A stretch of DNA of 64,000 bases from CTSoil-075 sp964292325 (GCA_964292325.1 CAXYVG010000006.1:1-64000), one strand, 5' to 3'; counted from the stretch's first letter, positions 43,456 to 53,947 are shown. Program-made: numbers and translations. Notes: generated from the letters alone by a model not told the origin.

Positions 43456-44061
43456 GACAACGGTAGCAGTTCCTGCTTCGCCACGCCAAAGAGGGCGGGC
43501 CGTTGTCATGATATTTCCAATATTCAAATCCCACGCCAGCAACCCACCATCTTCGCGTACTCTAGTTACTCTTATATTCTTTGCTAGTTTCAAGCGACCT
43601 ACGCTTGTCGCGCATACGTCGATGGAAGCTAATAACGCCTTCCGCCACTGCCAACGTCCGCTCCGTAAAACTATCGTCGCCCACTTATGGCGCGACTCCA
43701 GTACTGCTCCAGGGGAACGGTCAGGTAGATGCTCATTTTTCTTTTAACGTTTAAACTTGATAAGTTATTTGAAAAAATGTCGGAGTTTTACTTTTTATGT
43801 TAGTTTTACTGGTCAGTATGGTGGTAGAGGTGTACAATGTAAATTAGAGTAATTTGTCGATTTACATATAATGTAAAAATGAAAAAGCAAAAACAGAAAA
43901 ACAAATATTTGGTGATCAATTATAAGTCATTTTTGAGTTTTATCATTGTAAGTTTTCTCATGGTGAACACCCAGGTTCGCAAGTACAAGATGTATGAGAT
44001 GTGTGGCCAAGCAGAAAAATCAGCCTCTTGGAAGTAAAACGGTAAGAAAATTATTGATAGG
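43456..44061. other. Gene-poor stretch, first 290 bp GC-rich
   Basis: 43440-43740 is clearly richer in G and C than its surroundings and includes the inverted repeat GACAACGG/CCGTTGTC (around 43456-43498). The only frame through it (Arg/Pro/Ser-rich) lacks a ribosome site and looks random. Further on, 43830-43880 holds GTGTACAATGTAAATT and ATTTACATATAATGTAAA, AT-rich and promoter-like. I see no convincing gene. Confidence 0.4.
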
Positions 44062-44307
44062 ATGATTAAAAGGGAAACTGATAGAGTCAGAAGGGGGCTA
44101 ACCTCACGGCTCGAAGTAGGCGATTTAAGTAATTTGAAGGAACTGAAGAATAAACTTTCGGTATATGACTATGACATTAAAATAAATATAGTACAGTTCG
44201 GAGTAGAGGCAGAGAAAATTTCAACGCTGATGCATCAGGTATTGTGCACGACAAAAGCTTACTTGATGGATACCTTTAGCCTATCATTTAAACTTATTTG
44301 CTCATAA
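44062..44307 (+). pseudogene. C-terminal fragment of an unidentified larger protein
   Basis: The frame begins about eight codons before ATG 44062 and has no ribosome site. The block IKRETDRVRRGLTSRLEVGD, then KINIVQFGVEAEKIS and a hydrophobic end, looks like the conserved tail of a larger enzyme, possibly an ATPase or helicase of a defence cluster, whose upstream part is gone. It is followed by the terminator at 44320, as a true gene end would be. Confidence 0.45.
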
Positions 44308-44319
44308 GTATGTTATGTT

Positions 44320-44349
44320 CGTCTAGACTTTGGTTTAGACGGATTTTTT
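44320..44349 (+). terminator. Terminator
   Basis: CGTCTAGAC/GTTTAGACG (one mismatch) with a four-base loop and a T run. Confidence 0.78.
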
Positions 44350-44530
44350 ATTTAAATATGGTTATAGTTTTATATGGGAATATATATAAATACATGAAAT
44401 ATGGAGGATTTGGTGTAAAAGTATGGAATACTAGATAAATAAAAAGGTATCATATTAAACGCAATGATAATATAGATAGTATTCGAGTGACACTATAAGT
44501 TTTAATCTGAATAGAGTAGGGTGATCTTGG

Positions 44531-47500
44531 ATGAGACTAGAAGACATAAAGAAAAATGCTGCCATAGCAGGTATTGAACCAGGCCAAGTTGTCCGTATCG
44601 TTACCACTGAGCAAGTGGGGGACAATGCTATTACAGTATATTATAAAACACATGACGGGCGTCTTTTAGAACGGATGTTGTTCCGGACTGATGAGGCTAA
44701 TTTATCATTAGCTGAAGTGGGACGTCCCTGGGCATTTGATGCAGCGGGGGCGGATTTCAAACTGGTGGCCGAAGCTTACCGGATTAACCTTGCATACTTA
44801 TTTGATCCTATGATGGCCGTTCATACCTCTAATGTTGAACCATTGCCTCATCAGATTACAGCTGTTTATGAAGCCATGCTTCCGCGCCAGCCACTGCGGT
44901 TTGTGCTTGCTGATGACCCTGGTGCAGGAAAAACCATTATGGCAGGTCTTTTTATTAAGGAACTTTTGATGCGTGCTGATGCTAAACGAGTGCTGATCGT
45001 AGCACCAGGAAGCCTGGTTGAACAGTGGCAGGATGAAATGTATGAGAAATTCGGACTTAACTTCACTGTCTTTTCTCGGGAACAAGTGGATCAACTCCGA
45101 AGTGGCAACCCTTTTGAAGATATTAATCTTATGGTGGCGCGGGTAGACCAGCTCTCTCGTAGCCAAGAACTACAGGAAAAACTACGACTTAGCCATTGGG
45201 ATTTAGTAGTGGTCGATGAAGCACACAAGCTATCTGCTAGCTATTCAGGAAAGAAAGTCAGAAAGACCAAGCGGTTCCTATTGGGAGAACTGCTCGGTTC
45301 TATAACCCGTCATTTCTTGCTCATGACGGCCACGCCTCATAATGGCAAGGAAGAAGAATTTCAACTATTTCTTTCACTGCTAGATTCTGATCGTTTCTAT
45401 GGGAAATTTCGTGATGGGGCGCACAAAGTGGATGTCAGTGATTTGATGCGCCGTATGGTTAAGGAAGATCTACGGAAATTCGATGGTACGCTTCTATTTC
45501 CAGAACGACGGGCGTATACAGTGAACTATAAATTATCTGATGCGGAAGCATCGCTGTACCATTCCGTAACGGAATACGTCAAAGAAGAAATGAATAAGGC
45601 TGACCGTCTGGAAGATGGCAATCGCAAAGGAACGGTCGGTTTTGCACTGACTTCACTACAACGGCGTTTGGCTTCCAGTCCTGAGGCCATCTATCAATCG
45701 CTCAAACGACGTAGGCAAAAACTATCGCGCCGGGTAGAAGAGGAGAAACTGCGTCAACGAGGACAGATTATCGCTGAAACCATCGAGGTAAGTGGTGGTG
45801 CTGAGGATGTATGGGAATCGGCGGACGCCCTTACACCTGAAGATTATGAAAGTTTTGAGGAAGAAGTAGTAGACCAAGCTACAGCAGCTCAGACGATTCA
45901 GGAATTGGAATTTGAAATTTCTATACTTCACGATTTAGAAGAACATGCTCGTCAAGTGGTCTATTCTGACCAGGATCGCAAGTGGGACGAACTTTCCAAT
46001 CTGCTACAAAACACACCTGAAATGCGAGATACTTCTGGACAACAACGAAAACTGATCATATTTACAGAACATAAAGATACGCTGAACTATTTGACTGTGA
46101 AAATTAGGGGATTGCTCGGTAGTGAAGAGGCTGTCGAGGTCATTCATGGTGGCGTTGCCCGTGAGGTGCGGCGGAAGGTTCAGGAAATGTTCCGGAATGA
46201 CCCAATGCTGCGGGTTTTGATTGCCACCGATGCTGCTGGCGAAGGTGTGAATCTACAAAATGCCAATCTAATGGTGAATTACGATCTTCCGTGGAATCCG
46301 AATCGTCTAGAGCAACGTTTTGGTCGAATTCATCGGATTGGGCAAACGGAAGTTTGTCATTTATGGAACATGGTAGCAGCAGAAACCCGTGAGGGTGATG
46401 TTTTTCAGCGTTTGCTAGAAAAATTGGAAGTCGAGCGGGAAGCATTGGGCGGTCGAGTATTTGATATTCTTGGTGATATTTTTGAGGACAAGAGTCTCAA
46501 AGATATGCTGATTGAGGCAATACGATATGGTGACGATCCAGAAGTGAGGGCTCGTTTGTTAGAGAAGGTAGACGGCGCGCTAGATACGATGCATTTAGAA
46601 GATATCATCAAACGCAACGCCCTCTGTGAAGAAGTCATGGATGAACGTCGCCTGTTTGCGATCAAAGAAGAAATGGAAAAAGCGGAAGCGCGGAAACTCC
46701 AGCCTTATTTCATTCGCGCCTTCTTTCAAAGGGCTTTTGAACAGCTCGGTGGGAGCTTACGTCCCCGTGAGCCAGGGCGCTTTGAAGTAAAAAATGTACC
46801 GGCAATTCTTCGCGAGCGGGATCGGCAGATTTCTGGCCGAGATCGTCAAAGTTCCAACCCGGTGTTGCGACGTTATGAACGGATTTGTTTCGAAAAACAA
46901 TTTGTTCGTTTAGTGGATCGCGTTGGCGCGCCTATGGCTAGCCTCGTTCATCCGGCTCATCCACTTATGCAGTCAGTGACGGATATCGTATTGGAACAGC
47001 ACCGTAATAAACTGAAACAAGGGGCCATATTGGTGGATCCTGCCGATATGAGTTTGACGCCCAAGATATTATTTATGATTGATCACTCGGTCAAAGAAGG
47101 GGTCGATCCCAGTCAAGTGGTATCGCGGCGAATGCAGTTTGTAGAAATTGATCCGGCGGGCAAGGCCATCAATGCTGGCTGGGCACCTCACCTAGATCTA
47201 GAAGCAATGGATCCGTCCGATTTAGTGTTGGTAGAAGATGTTTTGAATGCAGCTTGGCTGACTCAAAATCTGGAACAGATGGCACTTCATCATGCTTCCA
47301 GCTATTTGGTGCCAGAACATTTTAATGAAGTAAAGATTTGTCGTGAAGAACGAGTGATCAAGACACTGACTGCTGTACATGAACGACTTGTGAAAGAGAT
47401 TAGCTATTGGCAGGATCGAGCTATTAAGTTAAAAGAAGATGTAACTGCTGGCAAGCAGCCAATGGTCAACTATGAAAATGCTTTGCGGATGGTGGATGAC

Positions 47501-48046
47501 ATGACTGCTCGCCTACAAACTCGCACTACGGAATTAGAAGGTATGCGCCACGTGGTTTCGGCTACGCCGGTTATCGCGGGCGGGGCTTTAGTGATACCGG
47601 CTGGTCTTTTAGCTCAGCGTAAAGGACAGTCAGGCTGGACTGCCGATGCTGAGGCGCGTCGGCGAGTGGAAATCATTGCTATGCAGGCTGTTATGGCAAA
47701 AGAGCAGGCTCTTGGCCATGAGGTATATGATGTTTCGGCGGAAAAATGCGGTTGGGATGTTACTAGCATTCCTCAAGCCGTGAATGGAATATTGCCAACT
47801 ACTCGGCATATTGAAGTGAAGGGGCGGGTTAAGGGGAGTACGACCATTACCGTTACCCGTAATGAAATCCTTTACGGTTTGAATCAAAAAGATAAATTCA
47901 TTCTCGCTATTGTTTTGGTGGAGGGTGAGCAAATAGAAGGTCCTTATTACGTGCGAGAACCTTTTACGCAAGAACCAGATTGGGCAGAAACGAGCAAAAA
48001 TTTAGACCTTGGTCAGCTATTGGCTCGGGCAGAACGAATAAGATAA
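44531..48046 (+). CDS. SNF2-family helicase (DrmD/BrxHII-like)
   Basis: 1171 residues. Helicase motifs: HQITAVYEAML with ADDPGAGKTIMAGLF (about 128), VVVDEAHKLSA (about 228), LMTATPHNG, VLIATDAAGEGVNLQ and QRFGRIHRIGQ (about 594). The last 450 residues end with a nuclease-like or DUF3883-type block (RRRVEIIAMQAVMAKEQALG; RHIEVKGRVKG), where a DUF3883-like fold with E-V-K is plausible. First gene of a tight trio with the DUF1156 methylase (12 bp gap) and DUF499 ATPase. Such SNF2 helicases occur in DISARM and in BREX-like clusters. Confidence 0.87.
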   Translation: MRLEDIKKNAAIAGIEPGQVVRIVTTEQVGDNAITVYYKTHDGRLLERMLFRTDEANLSLAEVGRPWAFDAAGADFKLVAEAYRINLAYLFDPMMAVHTSNVEPLPHQITAVYEAMLPRQPLRFVLADDPGAGKTIMAGLFIKELLMRADAKRVLIVAPGSLVEQWQDEMYEKFGLNFTVFSREQVDQLRSGNPFEDINLMVARVDQLSRSQELQEKLRLSHWDLVVVDEAHKLSASYSGKKVRKTKRFLLGELLGSITRHFLLMTATPHNGKEEEFQLFLSLLDSDRFYGKFRDGAHKVDVSDLMRRMVKEDLRKFDGTLLFPERRAYTVNYKLSDAEASLYHSVTEYVKEEMNKADRLEDGNRKGTVGFALTSLQRRLASSPEAIYQSLKRRRQKLSRRVEEEKLRQRGQIIAETIEVSGGAEDVWESADALTPEDYESFEEEVVDQATAAQTIQELEFEISILHDLEEHARQVVYSDQDRKWDELSNLLQNTPEMRDTSGQQRKLIIFTEHKDTLNYLTVKIRGLLGSEEAVEVIHGGVAREVRRKVQEMFRNDPMLRVLIATDAAGEGVNLQNANLMVNYDLPWNPNRLEQRFGRIHRIGQTEVCHLWNMVAAETREGDVFQRLLEKLEVEREALGGRVFDILGDIFEDKSLKDMLIEAIRYGDDPEVRARLLEKVDGALDTMHLEDIIKRNALCEEVMDERRLFAIKEEMEKAEARKLQPYFIRAFFQRAFEQLGGSLRPREPGRFEVKNVPAILRERDRQISGRDRQSSNPVLRRYERICFEKQFVRLVDRVGAPMASLVHPAHPLMQSVTDIVLEQHRNKLKQGAILVDPADMSLTPKILFMIDHSVKEGVDPSQVVSRRMQFVEIDPAGKAINAGWAPHLDLEAMDPSDLVLVEDVLNAAWLTQNLEQMALHHASSYLVPEHFNEVKICREERVIKTLTAVHERLVKEISYWQDRAIKLKEDVTAGKQPMVNYENALRMVDDMTARLQTRTTELEGMRHVVSATPVIAGGALVIPAGLLAQRKGQSGWTADAEARRRVEIIAMQAVMAKEQALGHEVYDVSAEKCGWDVTSIPQAVNGILPTTRHIEVKGRVKGSTTITVTRNEILYGLNQKDKFILAIVLVEGEQIEGPYYVREPFTQEPDWAETSKNLDLGQLLARAERIR

Positions 48047-48058
48047 GGCGGAGAAAAT

Positions 48059-50938
48059 ATGGTAGAAATTAAAACACCAAAAAAATTAATCGAAGTAGCT
48101 TTACCGCTAGATGCTATCAATGTAGCGGCAGCAAGGGAAAAATCTATCCGCCACGGGCATCCTAGCACACTACATCTCTGGTGGGCTCGCCGCCCACTAG
48201 CGGCAGCTCGGGCTGTTATATTTTCTCAAATGGTTAATGACCCAGGTTATGAAAGACATCTGGGGCGTGGTGTGAATAAAGAAAAAGCTAATATTGAGAG
48301 GGAACGATTGTTTAGCATCTTGGAACGTTTAGTTCTGTGGGAAAACACCACGAATGAAGAGGTGTTACGGGAAGCTCGTGAAGAAATTAAAAAATCTTGG
48401 AGGGAGACCTGTTTTTTAAATCGAAACCATCCTCAATCAGCAGAACTATTCAACCCAGACAAACTACCCGCTTTCCACGACCCATTTGCAGGTGGCGGTT
48501 CGTTGCCGTTAGAGGCTCAGCGCTTAGGTTTGGAATCTTGGGCTTCTGATCTTAATCCTGTGGCTGTGACGATTAATAAGGCTATGATTGAAATTCCACC
48601 GAAGTTTGTGGGGCGGGTACCAGTGGGACCCGTTCCCAAAGGAGAAAACCAATCTTCCTTTATGGAAGATTGGTCTGGTGTTAAGGGGTTGGCTGAAGAT
48701 GTGCGCCGTTATGGCGCCTGGATGCGAGCCAAAGCCGAGAAACATATAGGGTATTTGTATCCAAAAGTGGAGATTACTGAGGAAATGGCGGTAGAACGAC
48801 CTGATTTGGCTCCGTTAGTGGGAGAAGAACTAACGGTCATTGCTTGGCTTTGGGCTCGGACTGTGAAAAGCCCCAACCCTGCTTATTCTCATGTTGATGT
48901 ACCTTTGGTTTCGAGCTTTGTACTTTCTAGCAAAGTGGGTAAAGAGGCTTACGTGGAACCCATAATAGCGGGGGATAGATATTGTTTTGTTGTTAAAACT
49001 GGAAAACCATCAAATATTAGGATAACGGAAGGAACAAAAACGGGGAAAAAAGGAGGTTTTTATTGCTTATTGTCTGATTCGCCAATTGACTTCAAGTATA
49101 TCAGAGCAGAAGGTTCTGCTGAGCGTATGGGTTCGCGGCTTATGTCTATTGTAGCTGAGGGAAAACATGGACGCATATACCTTTCGCCCAATACAGTACA
49201 TGAATCTGTCGCTCGTCAGGTTGTTCCTGATTGGAAACCTATTTTTGAAACATATGGTAAGTGTAGAGTCAATATTGGTCTTTATGGACTAACGACGTGG
49301 GATAAACTGTTTACATCACGTCAATTGGTGGCGCTTACAACATTTTCTGATCTGGTGCAGGAAGTTATTGCAAAAGTAGAAAAAGATGCAGTTGCGGCTG
49401 GTATGATTAATGATGGTATAGGCTTGGATATGGGCGGTATGGGAGCAATGGCTTACGCTCAAGCTGTAGGTGTATATATGGCGTTAGTTTCGGATCGAAT
49501 GACGGACTCTCACTCCTCGCTTGTTAGTTGGACAGCGCAACGTGATACTCTTAGAAATACCTTTTCAAGACAAGCTCTTCCTATGGTTTGGGATTATGCT
49601 GAGGCTAATCCCTTCTCAGAGTCAACGGGGAATTTTATTAGTTCGCTAACGTGGGTAGAAAAAGTATTTAAGATTTTGCCTGCTATTCCTCAAAGTTATG
49701 TTTCACAAGTTGATGCTCAGAAACAAAAAATCAGTTCGTCGAAGGTTATTTCTACAGATCCACCGTACTATGATAACATTGGATATGCCGACTTATCGGA
49801 TTATTTCTATATTTGGTTGCGACGTTCATTAAAACCTATTTTTCCTGAACTATATGCGACTCTTGCTGTTCCCAAAACGGAAGAATTAGTTGCAACTCCA
49901 TATCGACATGCTAACAAAGAGGCAGCTGAAAAATTTTTTCTTAACGGAATGACACAAGCAATTCATAATCTTGCTGAGCAAGCTCATCCAGCATTTCCTG
50001 TGACTATTTACTATGCATTTAAGCAGGCTGAAACTAAAAGTGACGAGGGAACGTCAAGTACTGGGTGGGAAACTTTCCTAGAAGCGATTATATGCGCTGG
50101 ATTTGCTTTGACAGGTACTTGGCCAATAAGGACAGAAAGGGAAGCACGAACTGTTGGTTCAGGTAGTAATGCCCTTGCATCTAGCATTGTTCTTGTTTGT
50201 CGTAAACGTGATGTTAATGCAGCAACCATAGCTCGTCGCGATTTTATCAGAGAACTTAATGCCGTTCTTCCTGAAGCGCTAGATGAAATGACTCGAGGTG
50301 GTGTAAATTCACCAGTAGCACCAGTAGACTTATCACAGGCTATTATTGGTCCAGGTATGGCTATTTTCAGTCGTTATGCCGTCGTGTTGGAAGCGGATGG
50401 TAAGCCTATGACTGTGCGGACGGCTTTGCAACTTATTAATCGTTTCCTAGCCGAAGATGATTTTGATAATGATACTCAATTTTGTCTCAGTTGGTTTGAT
50501 AATTCTGGTTGGAGCGAAGGGCAGTACGGTGTAGCTGAAGTGTTGTCTAAATCTAAGGGTGCTAGTATTAACAATTTACAACAGGTAGGTGTGGCTGAAA
50601 CAGGTGGTGGTAAGTTCCGTTTGTTACGCTGGGGCGAATTAGCACTCGACTGGTTTCCCCGTAAGGATGTGCGTACACCTGTGTGGGAAGGACTACACCA
50701 GCTTATTCGGGCCTTGAACCAGGAAGGTGAAGGCGCTTCTGGACAACTGCTGGCTTCTATGCCAGCTTTGGCCGAACCAGTGCGGGCATTAGCTTACCGA
50801 CTCTATACTCTTTGTGAACGCAAAGGCTGGGCCGAAGAAGCTCGGGCATATAATGAACTAATCAATTCTTGGCAGGGTATAGAACAGGCATCATATAAAG
50901 TGGGCCATGTAGGCACACAAACGGAACTCGACATGTAG
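48059..50938 (+). CDS. DUF1156 adenine-specific DNA methyltransferase (PglXI-like)
   Basis: 959 residues; ATG after AAGGCGGAG. The N-terminus (KKLIEVALPLDAINVAAARE, then HGHPSTLHLWWARRPLAAAR) is the DUF1156 signature. The AdoMet site is DPFAGGGSLPLEAQRLG (about 142) and the catalytic motif is STDPPYYDNIGYADLSDYFY (about 565). The family modifies adenine. It lies between the SNF2 helicase and DUF499 genes, 12 bp from each, with the next ribosome site overlapping its stop, so it is one operon. It presumably marks host DNA for a phage-restriction system. Confidence 0.92.
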   Translation: MVEIKTPKKLIEVALPLDAINVAAAREKSIRHGHPSTLHLWWARRPLAAARAVIFSQMVNDPGYERHLGRGVNKEKANIERERLFSILERLVLWENTTNEEVLREAREEIKKSWRETCFLNRNHPQSAELFNPDKLPAFHDPFAGGGSLPLEAQRLGLESWASDLNPVAVTINKAMIEIPPKFVGRVPVGPVPKGENQSSFMEDWSGVKGLAEDVRRYGAWMRAKAEKHIGYLYPKVEITEEMAVERPDLAPLVGEELTVIAWLWARTVKSPNPAYSHVDVPLVSSFVLSSKVGKEAYVEPIIAGDRYCFVVKTGKPSNIRITEGTKTGKKGGFYCLLSDSPIDFKYIRAEGSAERMGSRLMSIVAEGKHGRIYLSPNTVHESVARQVVPDWKPIFETYGKCRVNIGLYGLTTWDKLFTSRQLVALTTFSDLVQEVIAKVEKDAVAAGMINDGIGLDMGGMGAMAYAQAVGVYMALVSDRMTDSHSSLVSWTAQRDTLRNTFSRQALPMVWDYAEANPFSESTGNFISSLTWVEKVFKILPAIPQSYVSQVDAQKQKISSSKVISTDPPYYDNIGYADLSDYFYIWLRRSLKPIFPELYATLAVPKTEELVATPYRHANKEAAEKFFLNGMTQAIHNLAEQAHPAFPVTIYYAFKQAETKSDEGTSSTGWETFLEAIICAGFALTGTWPIRTEREARTVGSGSNALASSIVLVCRKRDVNAATIARRDFIRELNAVLPEALDEMTRGGVNSPVAPVDLSQAIIGPGMAIFSRYAVVLEADGKPMTVRTALQLINRFLAEDDFDNDTQFCLSWFDNSGWSEGQYGVAEVLSKSKGASINNLQQVGVAETGGGKFRLLRWGELALDWFPRKDVRTPVWEGLHQLIRALNQEGEGASGQLLASMPALAEPVRALAYRLYTLCERKGWAEEARAYNELINSWQGIEQASYKVGHVGTQTELDM

Positions 50939-50950
50939 GAGGTGGCTCTC

Positions 50951-53815
50951 ATGAGTCTCAAACCGTGGCGTGAAATCGCCATTCCCCATGAAGATGTATT
51001 AAAAGGAACTTTTCAGCAGGCTGAATTTGCGGCTGATTTATCGCGAGTCCATGAAGGTACAGCGACAGCAGAGTATCAGAATGCGAAGTTGTTTTATCAA
51101 CGTACCTTTATAACGGAAGGCATGAAATTGTTATTGGATTCGGTGGTACGTCGTTTGTCGGGATTGGGTGGTGACCCAGTTATTCAGCTGCAGACGGCAT
51201 TTGGTGGTGGAAAAACACACACTATGTTGGCCGTATATCATTTGGCGAAAGGCAGTGTAGCAGCCAGTGAGCTAGCTGGTATTTCGCCTATTCTTGATAT
51301 GGTAGGGGTAACGGAATTGCCCCAGGCCAGTCTTGTCGTGCTAGACGGTACACGGTTTGCACCGAGCCAGCCTAAACTCTATGATGGTATAACCGTACGT
51401 ACGCTGTGGGGAGAATTTGCCTGGCAATTGGGTGGAATCGAAGCCTATCGTATGGTGGAGGCTAGTGATGTGGATGGTACTGCGCCTGATTCAGAAGTAC
51501 TAGAAAAACTCCTTTCTTCCAGGCAATCAGTGGTTATTTTGGTTGACGAGCTAGTGGCTTATGTACGTCAGTTTGAGGAGGAACGTAGCTATTCAGGCGG
51601 GACTTTTGAATCTAACTTGACGTTTATCCAAAATTTAACGCAAGCACTAAAAGCCGTTCCGCGGGCTATTTTACTTGTGTCGTTACCAGAATCCAAACAG
51701 TCTGAAGCTGGGAGTGCACGTGGTCAAAAAGCTATGGATCGTATGGAAGGCGTTCTTGCCAAAGAAAGTTTGGAAAAAGTATTTGGTCGGGTTCATGCAC
51801 TTTGGAAACCAGTTGCTGCTGAAGAAGCGTTTGAGATTGTGCGGCGACGATTGTTTGCTGATATCCTGGATCAAAAGGAAGCGGAAAAAGTCTGTCGAAA
51901 CTTCGCTGACTACTATCTGGAGCAAGGGCAGGATTTCCCGCGAGAAACCCAAGAAAGTCGCTATTATGACCGGCTTATTAACGCATATCCGATTCACCCT
52001 GAGGTATTCGATCGTCTTTATGATGACTGGTCTTCCTTAGATAATTTTCAGCGCACGCGAGGCGTGCTCAAGTTGATGGCTAAGATGATTCATCGTTTAT
52101 GGAAAGATAATAATAAGGATCTACTGATTATGCCGGGTAGTTTGCCGCTGTATGATGCTGATGCCCGTAATGAGGCCATATATTATCTGCCTGCAGGTTG
52201 GGACCCCGTCATGGAACGCGACATTGATGGTGACCGCGCCGAAACCACTGCTATTGAAAATCACGATACACGTTTTGGTAGTGTCCAAGCATGTCGCCGC
52301 ATAGCACGAACGGTTTTCTTAGGCAGTGCTCCTAGCTCATCAAATCAGATGACGCGTGGTCTAGAACTGGAACGGCTACTTTTAGGTGTAGCTCAACCGG
52401 AACAAACAGTAGGGCTTTTCAAAGATGCCGTGCGTCGATTGGAAGATCGATTGCATTATATGAATCATGCGAATAATCGTTTTTGGTTTGATACCAAACC
52501 TAACCTTCGTCGGGAGATGGAGGAGCGTAAACGTCGTTTTGACGATAAAAAGGAAATCATTCCTGAAATTCGTGACCGATTGCAACGTAGCTTGGGTGGT
52601 AGTGTGTTTAATTCTGTTCATGTATTCACTGCTGGTAGCGACATTGCAGATGATGGTCAACTTAGGCTTGTAGTACTGCCACCGGATGTAGCTTATAGTC
52701 GTAGCACGCCAACGCTGGCAACGGAACGGGCTTTGGAAATTCTACGGTTTAGAGGCGAGCAACCGAGGCAAAAGCAGAATCGCCTGTTATTTCTGGCTGC
52801 AGATTATGACTCTGTAAGTAGGCTTAGGGATCAGATTCGGTCGATGTTGGCTTGGAAGTCGATTGTAGATGACAGTCGGGAGATGCGACTCAATCTGGAT
52901 CAATTTCAAATGAAACAAGCTAATCAAAGTTTTAATGGTGCTAATGACGCATTAGGACGTATGGTACGTGAAGTTTATAAATGGATTTTATCACCCATGC
53001 AAGAAGCCGTTTCAGGTAAAGGTGTATCTGAAACTCGATGGGAACATTTCCCTATCAATGCTAGTGCGACAAATATGGCAGCAGAAATTTTGAGGGTATT
53101 GAAGGAAAATGAAGTTCTTATTATTGAATGGGCTCCAATTCACCTGGCTAAGTTGCTAAAGGACTGGTTTTGGAAAGATGCACCTGATGCCGGGGCGGCT
53201 GATGTCTGGCAGAAAAGCTGTTCTTATTTGTATATGCCGCGACTGAAAGATGAGAATGTATATAATATGGCCATAGAAGCTGGCTCGGCGAGCCGAGATT
53301 TCTTTGGGCTGGCACAAGGTAAAGAGGATGGACAATATCTTGGCTTCACCTTTGGTGTCCGTACGGGTATATTTATGGATAATTCACTATTGCTGGTAGA
53401 GCCCAGTACTGCGATCACATTTGAGGAACGTAAACGGGCAGAGCAACAAACCATACTCCCGCCAGAAGCGGGAAGTGGAGGTGTGAGGGATGTTCCTCCG
53501 CAAGGAGGAATGACTATTACTGGTAGTGGTTTTGTTCCACCATTGTCCCCAAGGCCGCCGGTACCTCCAATTGCTTCGACGGCTAAGAAGCATTTCTATG
53601 GTAGTATCGATCTAGATCCAGTTCGTGCTAAAATTCAGTTTAATAATTTGGTTGATGAAGTCATTGGTAACTTTACAGCAAAACCAGGCGTTCGCGTCAA
53701 GATTGCTATTGAAATTGAGGCTGAAACCGATGTTAACTTCGATGATTCCTTGCAACGTGCTGTAAAAGAAAATTGCAATGTATTGAAATTTAATACGGCA
53801 GAGTTTGATGATTAA
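50951..53815 (+). CDS. DUF499 P-loop ATPase
   Basis: 954 residues from ATG 50951, 6 bases after AGGAGGTG; the in-frame GTG at 50942 lies inside that site. It starts SLKPWREIAIPHEDVLKGTF, typical of DUF499, with Walker A QTAFGGGKTHTMLAVYHLA (about 82), Walker B VVILVDELVAYVRQ (about 195) and a C-terminal Pro-rich linker followed by a small beta domain (KKHFYGSIDLDPVRAKIQFN). It is found with DUF1156 methylases and SNF2 helicases in many bacteria and archaea. Probably the regulatory or motor ATPase of the trio. Confidence 0.9.
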   Translation: MSLKPWREIAIPHEDVLKGTFQQAEFAADLSRVHEGTATAEYQNAKLFYQRTFITEGMKLLLDSVVRRLSGLGGDPVIQLQTAFGGGKTHTMLAVYHLAKGSVAASELAGISPILDMVGVTELPQASLVVLDGTRFAPSQPKLYDGITVRTLWGEFAWQLGGIEAYRMVEASDVDGTAPDSEVLEKLLSSRQSVVILVDELVAYVRQFEEERSYSGGTFESNLTFIQNLTQALKAVPRAILLVSLPESKQSEAGSARGQKAMDRMEGVLAKESLEKVFGRVHALWKPVAAEEAFEIVRRRLFADILDQKEAEKVCRNFADYYLEQGQDFPRETQESRYYDRLINAYPIHPEVFDRLYDDWSSLDNFQRTRGVLKLMAKMIHRLWKDNNKDLLIMPGSLPLYDADARNEAIYYLPAGWDPVMERDIDGDRAETTAIENHDTRFGSVQACRRIARTVFLGSAPSSSNQMTRGLELERLLLGVAQPEQTVGLFKDAVRRLEDRLHYMNHANNRFWFDTKPNLRREMEERKRRFDDKKEIIPEIRDRLQRSLGGSVFNSVHVFTAGSDIADDGQLRLVVLPPDVAYSRSTPTLATERALEILRFRGEQPRQKQNRLLFLAADYDSVSRLRDQIRSMLAWKSIVDDSREMRLNLDQFQMKQANQSFNGANDALGRMVREVYKWILSPMQEAVSGKGVSETRWEHFPINASATNMAAEILRVLKENEVLIIEWAPIHLAKLLKDWFWKDAPDAGAADVWQKSCSYLYMPRLKDENVYNMAIEAGSASRDFFGLAQGKEDGQYLGFTFGVRTGIFMDNSLLLVEPSTAITFEERKRAEQQTILPPEAGSGGVRDVPPQGGMTITGSGFVPPLSPRPPVPPIASTAKKHFYGSIDLDPVRAKIQFNNLVDEVIGNFTAKPGVRVKIAIEIEAETDVNFDDSLQRAVKENCNVLKFNTAEFDD

Positions 53816-53850
53816 CTTGAGTTAAAATTGGGATGTATCAATATGTTGAA

Positions 53851-53912
53851 GAATAGGCATACAGAAATAAAAATCCGCATCATTGCGGATTTTTATTTCT
53901 GTATGCCTATTC
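53851..53912. terminator. Perfect 29-bp hairpin after the DUF499 gene
   Basis: Arms 53851-53879 and 53884-53912 are exact complements (GAATAGGCATACAGAAATAA...) around TCAT. It works in both directions; 35 bp after the trio's last stop. Confidence 0.88.
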
Positions 53913-53947
53913 TATATTTGGTTAATGAAATATTTATGTTTATAATT

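Noticed and set aside
43427..43747. 106-codon frame rich in Arg, Pro and Ser
   Set aside because: No ribosome site, overlaps the Com-like gene, and its composition simply reflects the GC-rich stretch.
44531..53815. Complete DISARM or complete BREX system
   Set aside because: DISARM needs DrmA, DrmB and DrmC, and BREX needs PglZ; none of these is present, so only a partial resemblance is claimed.
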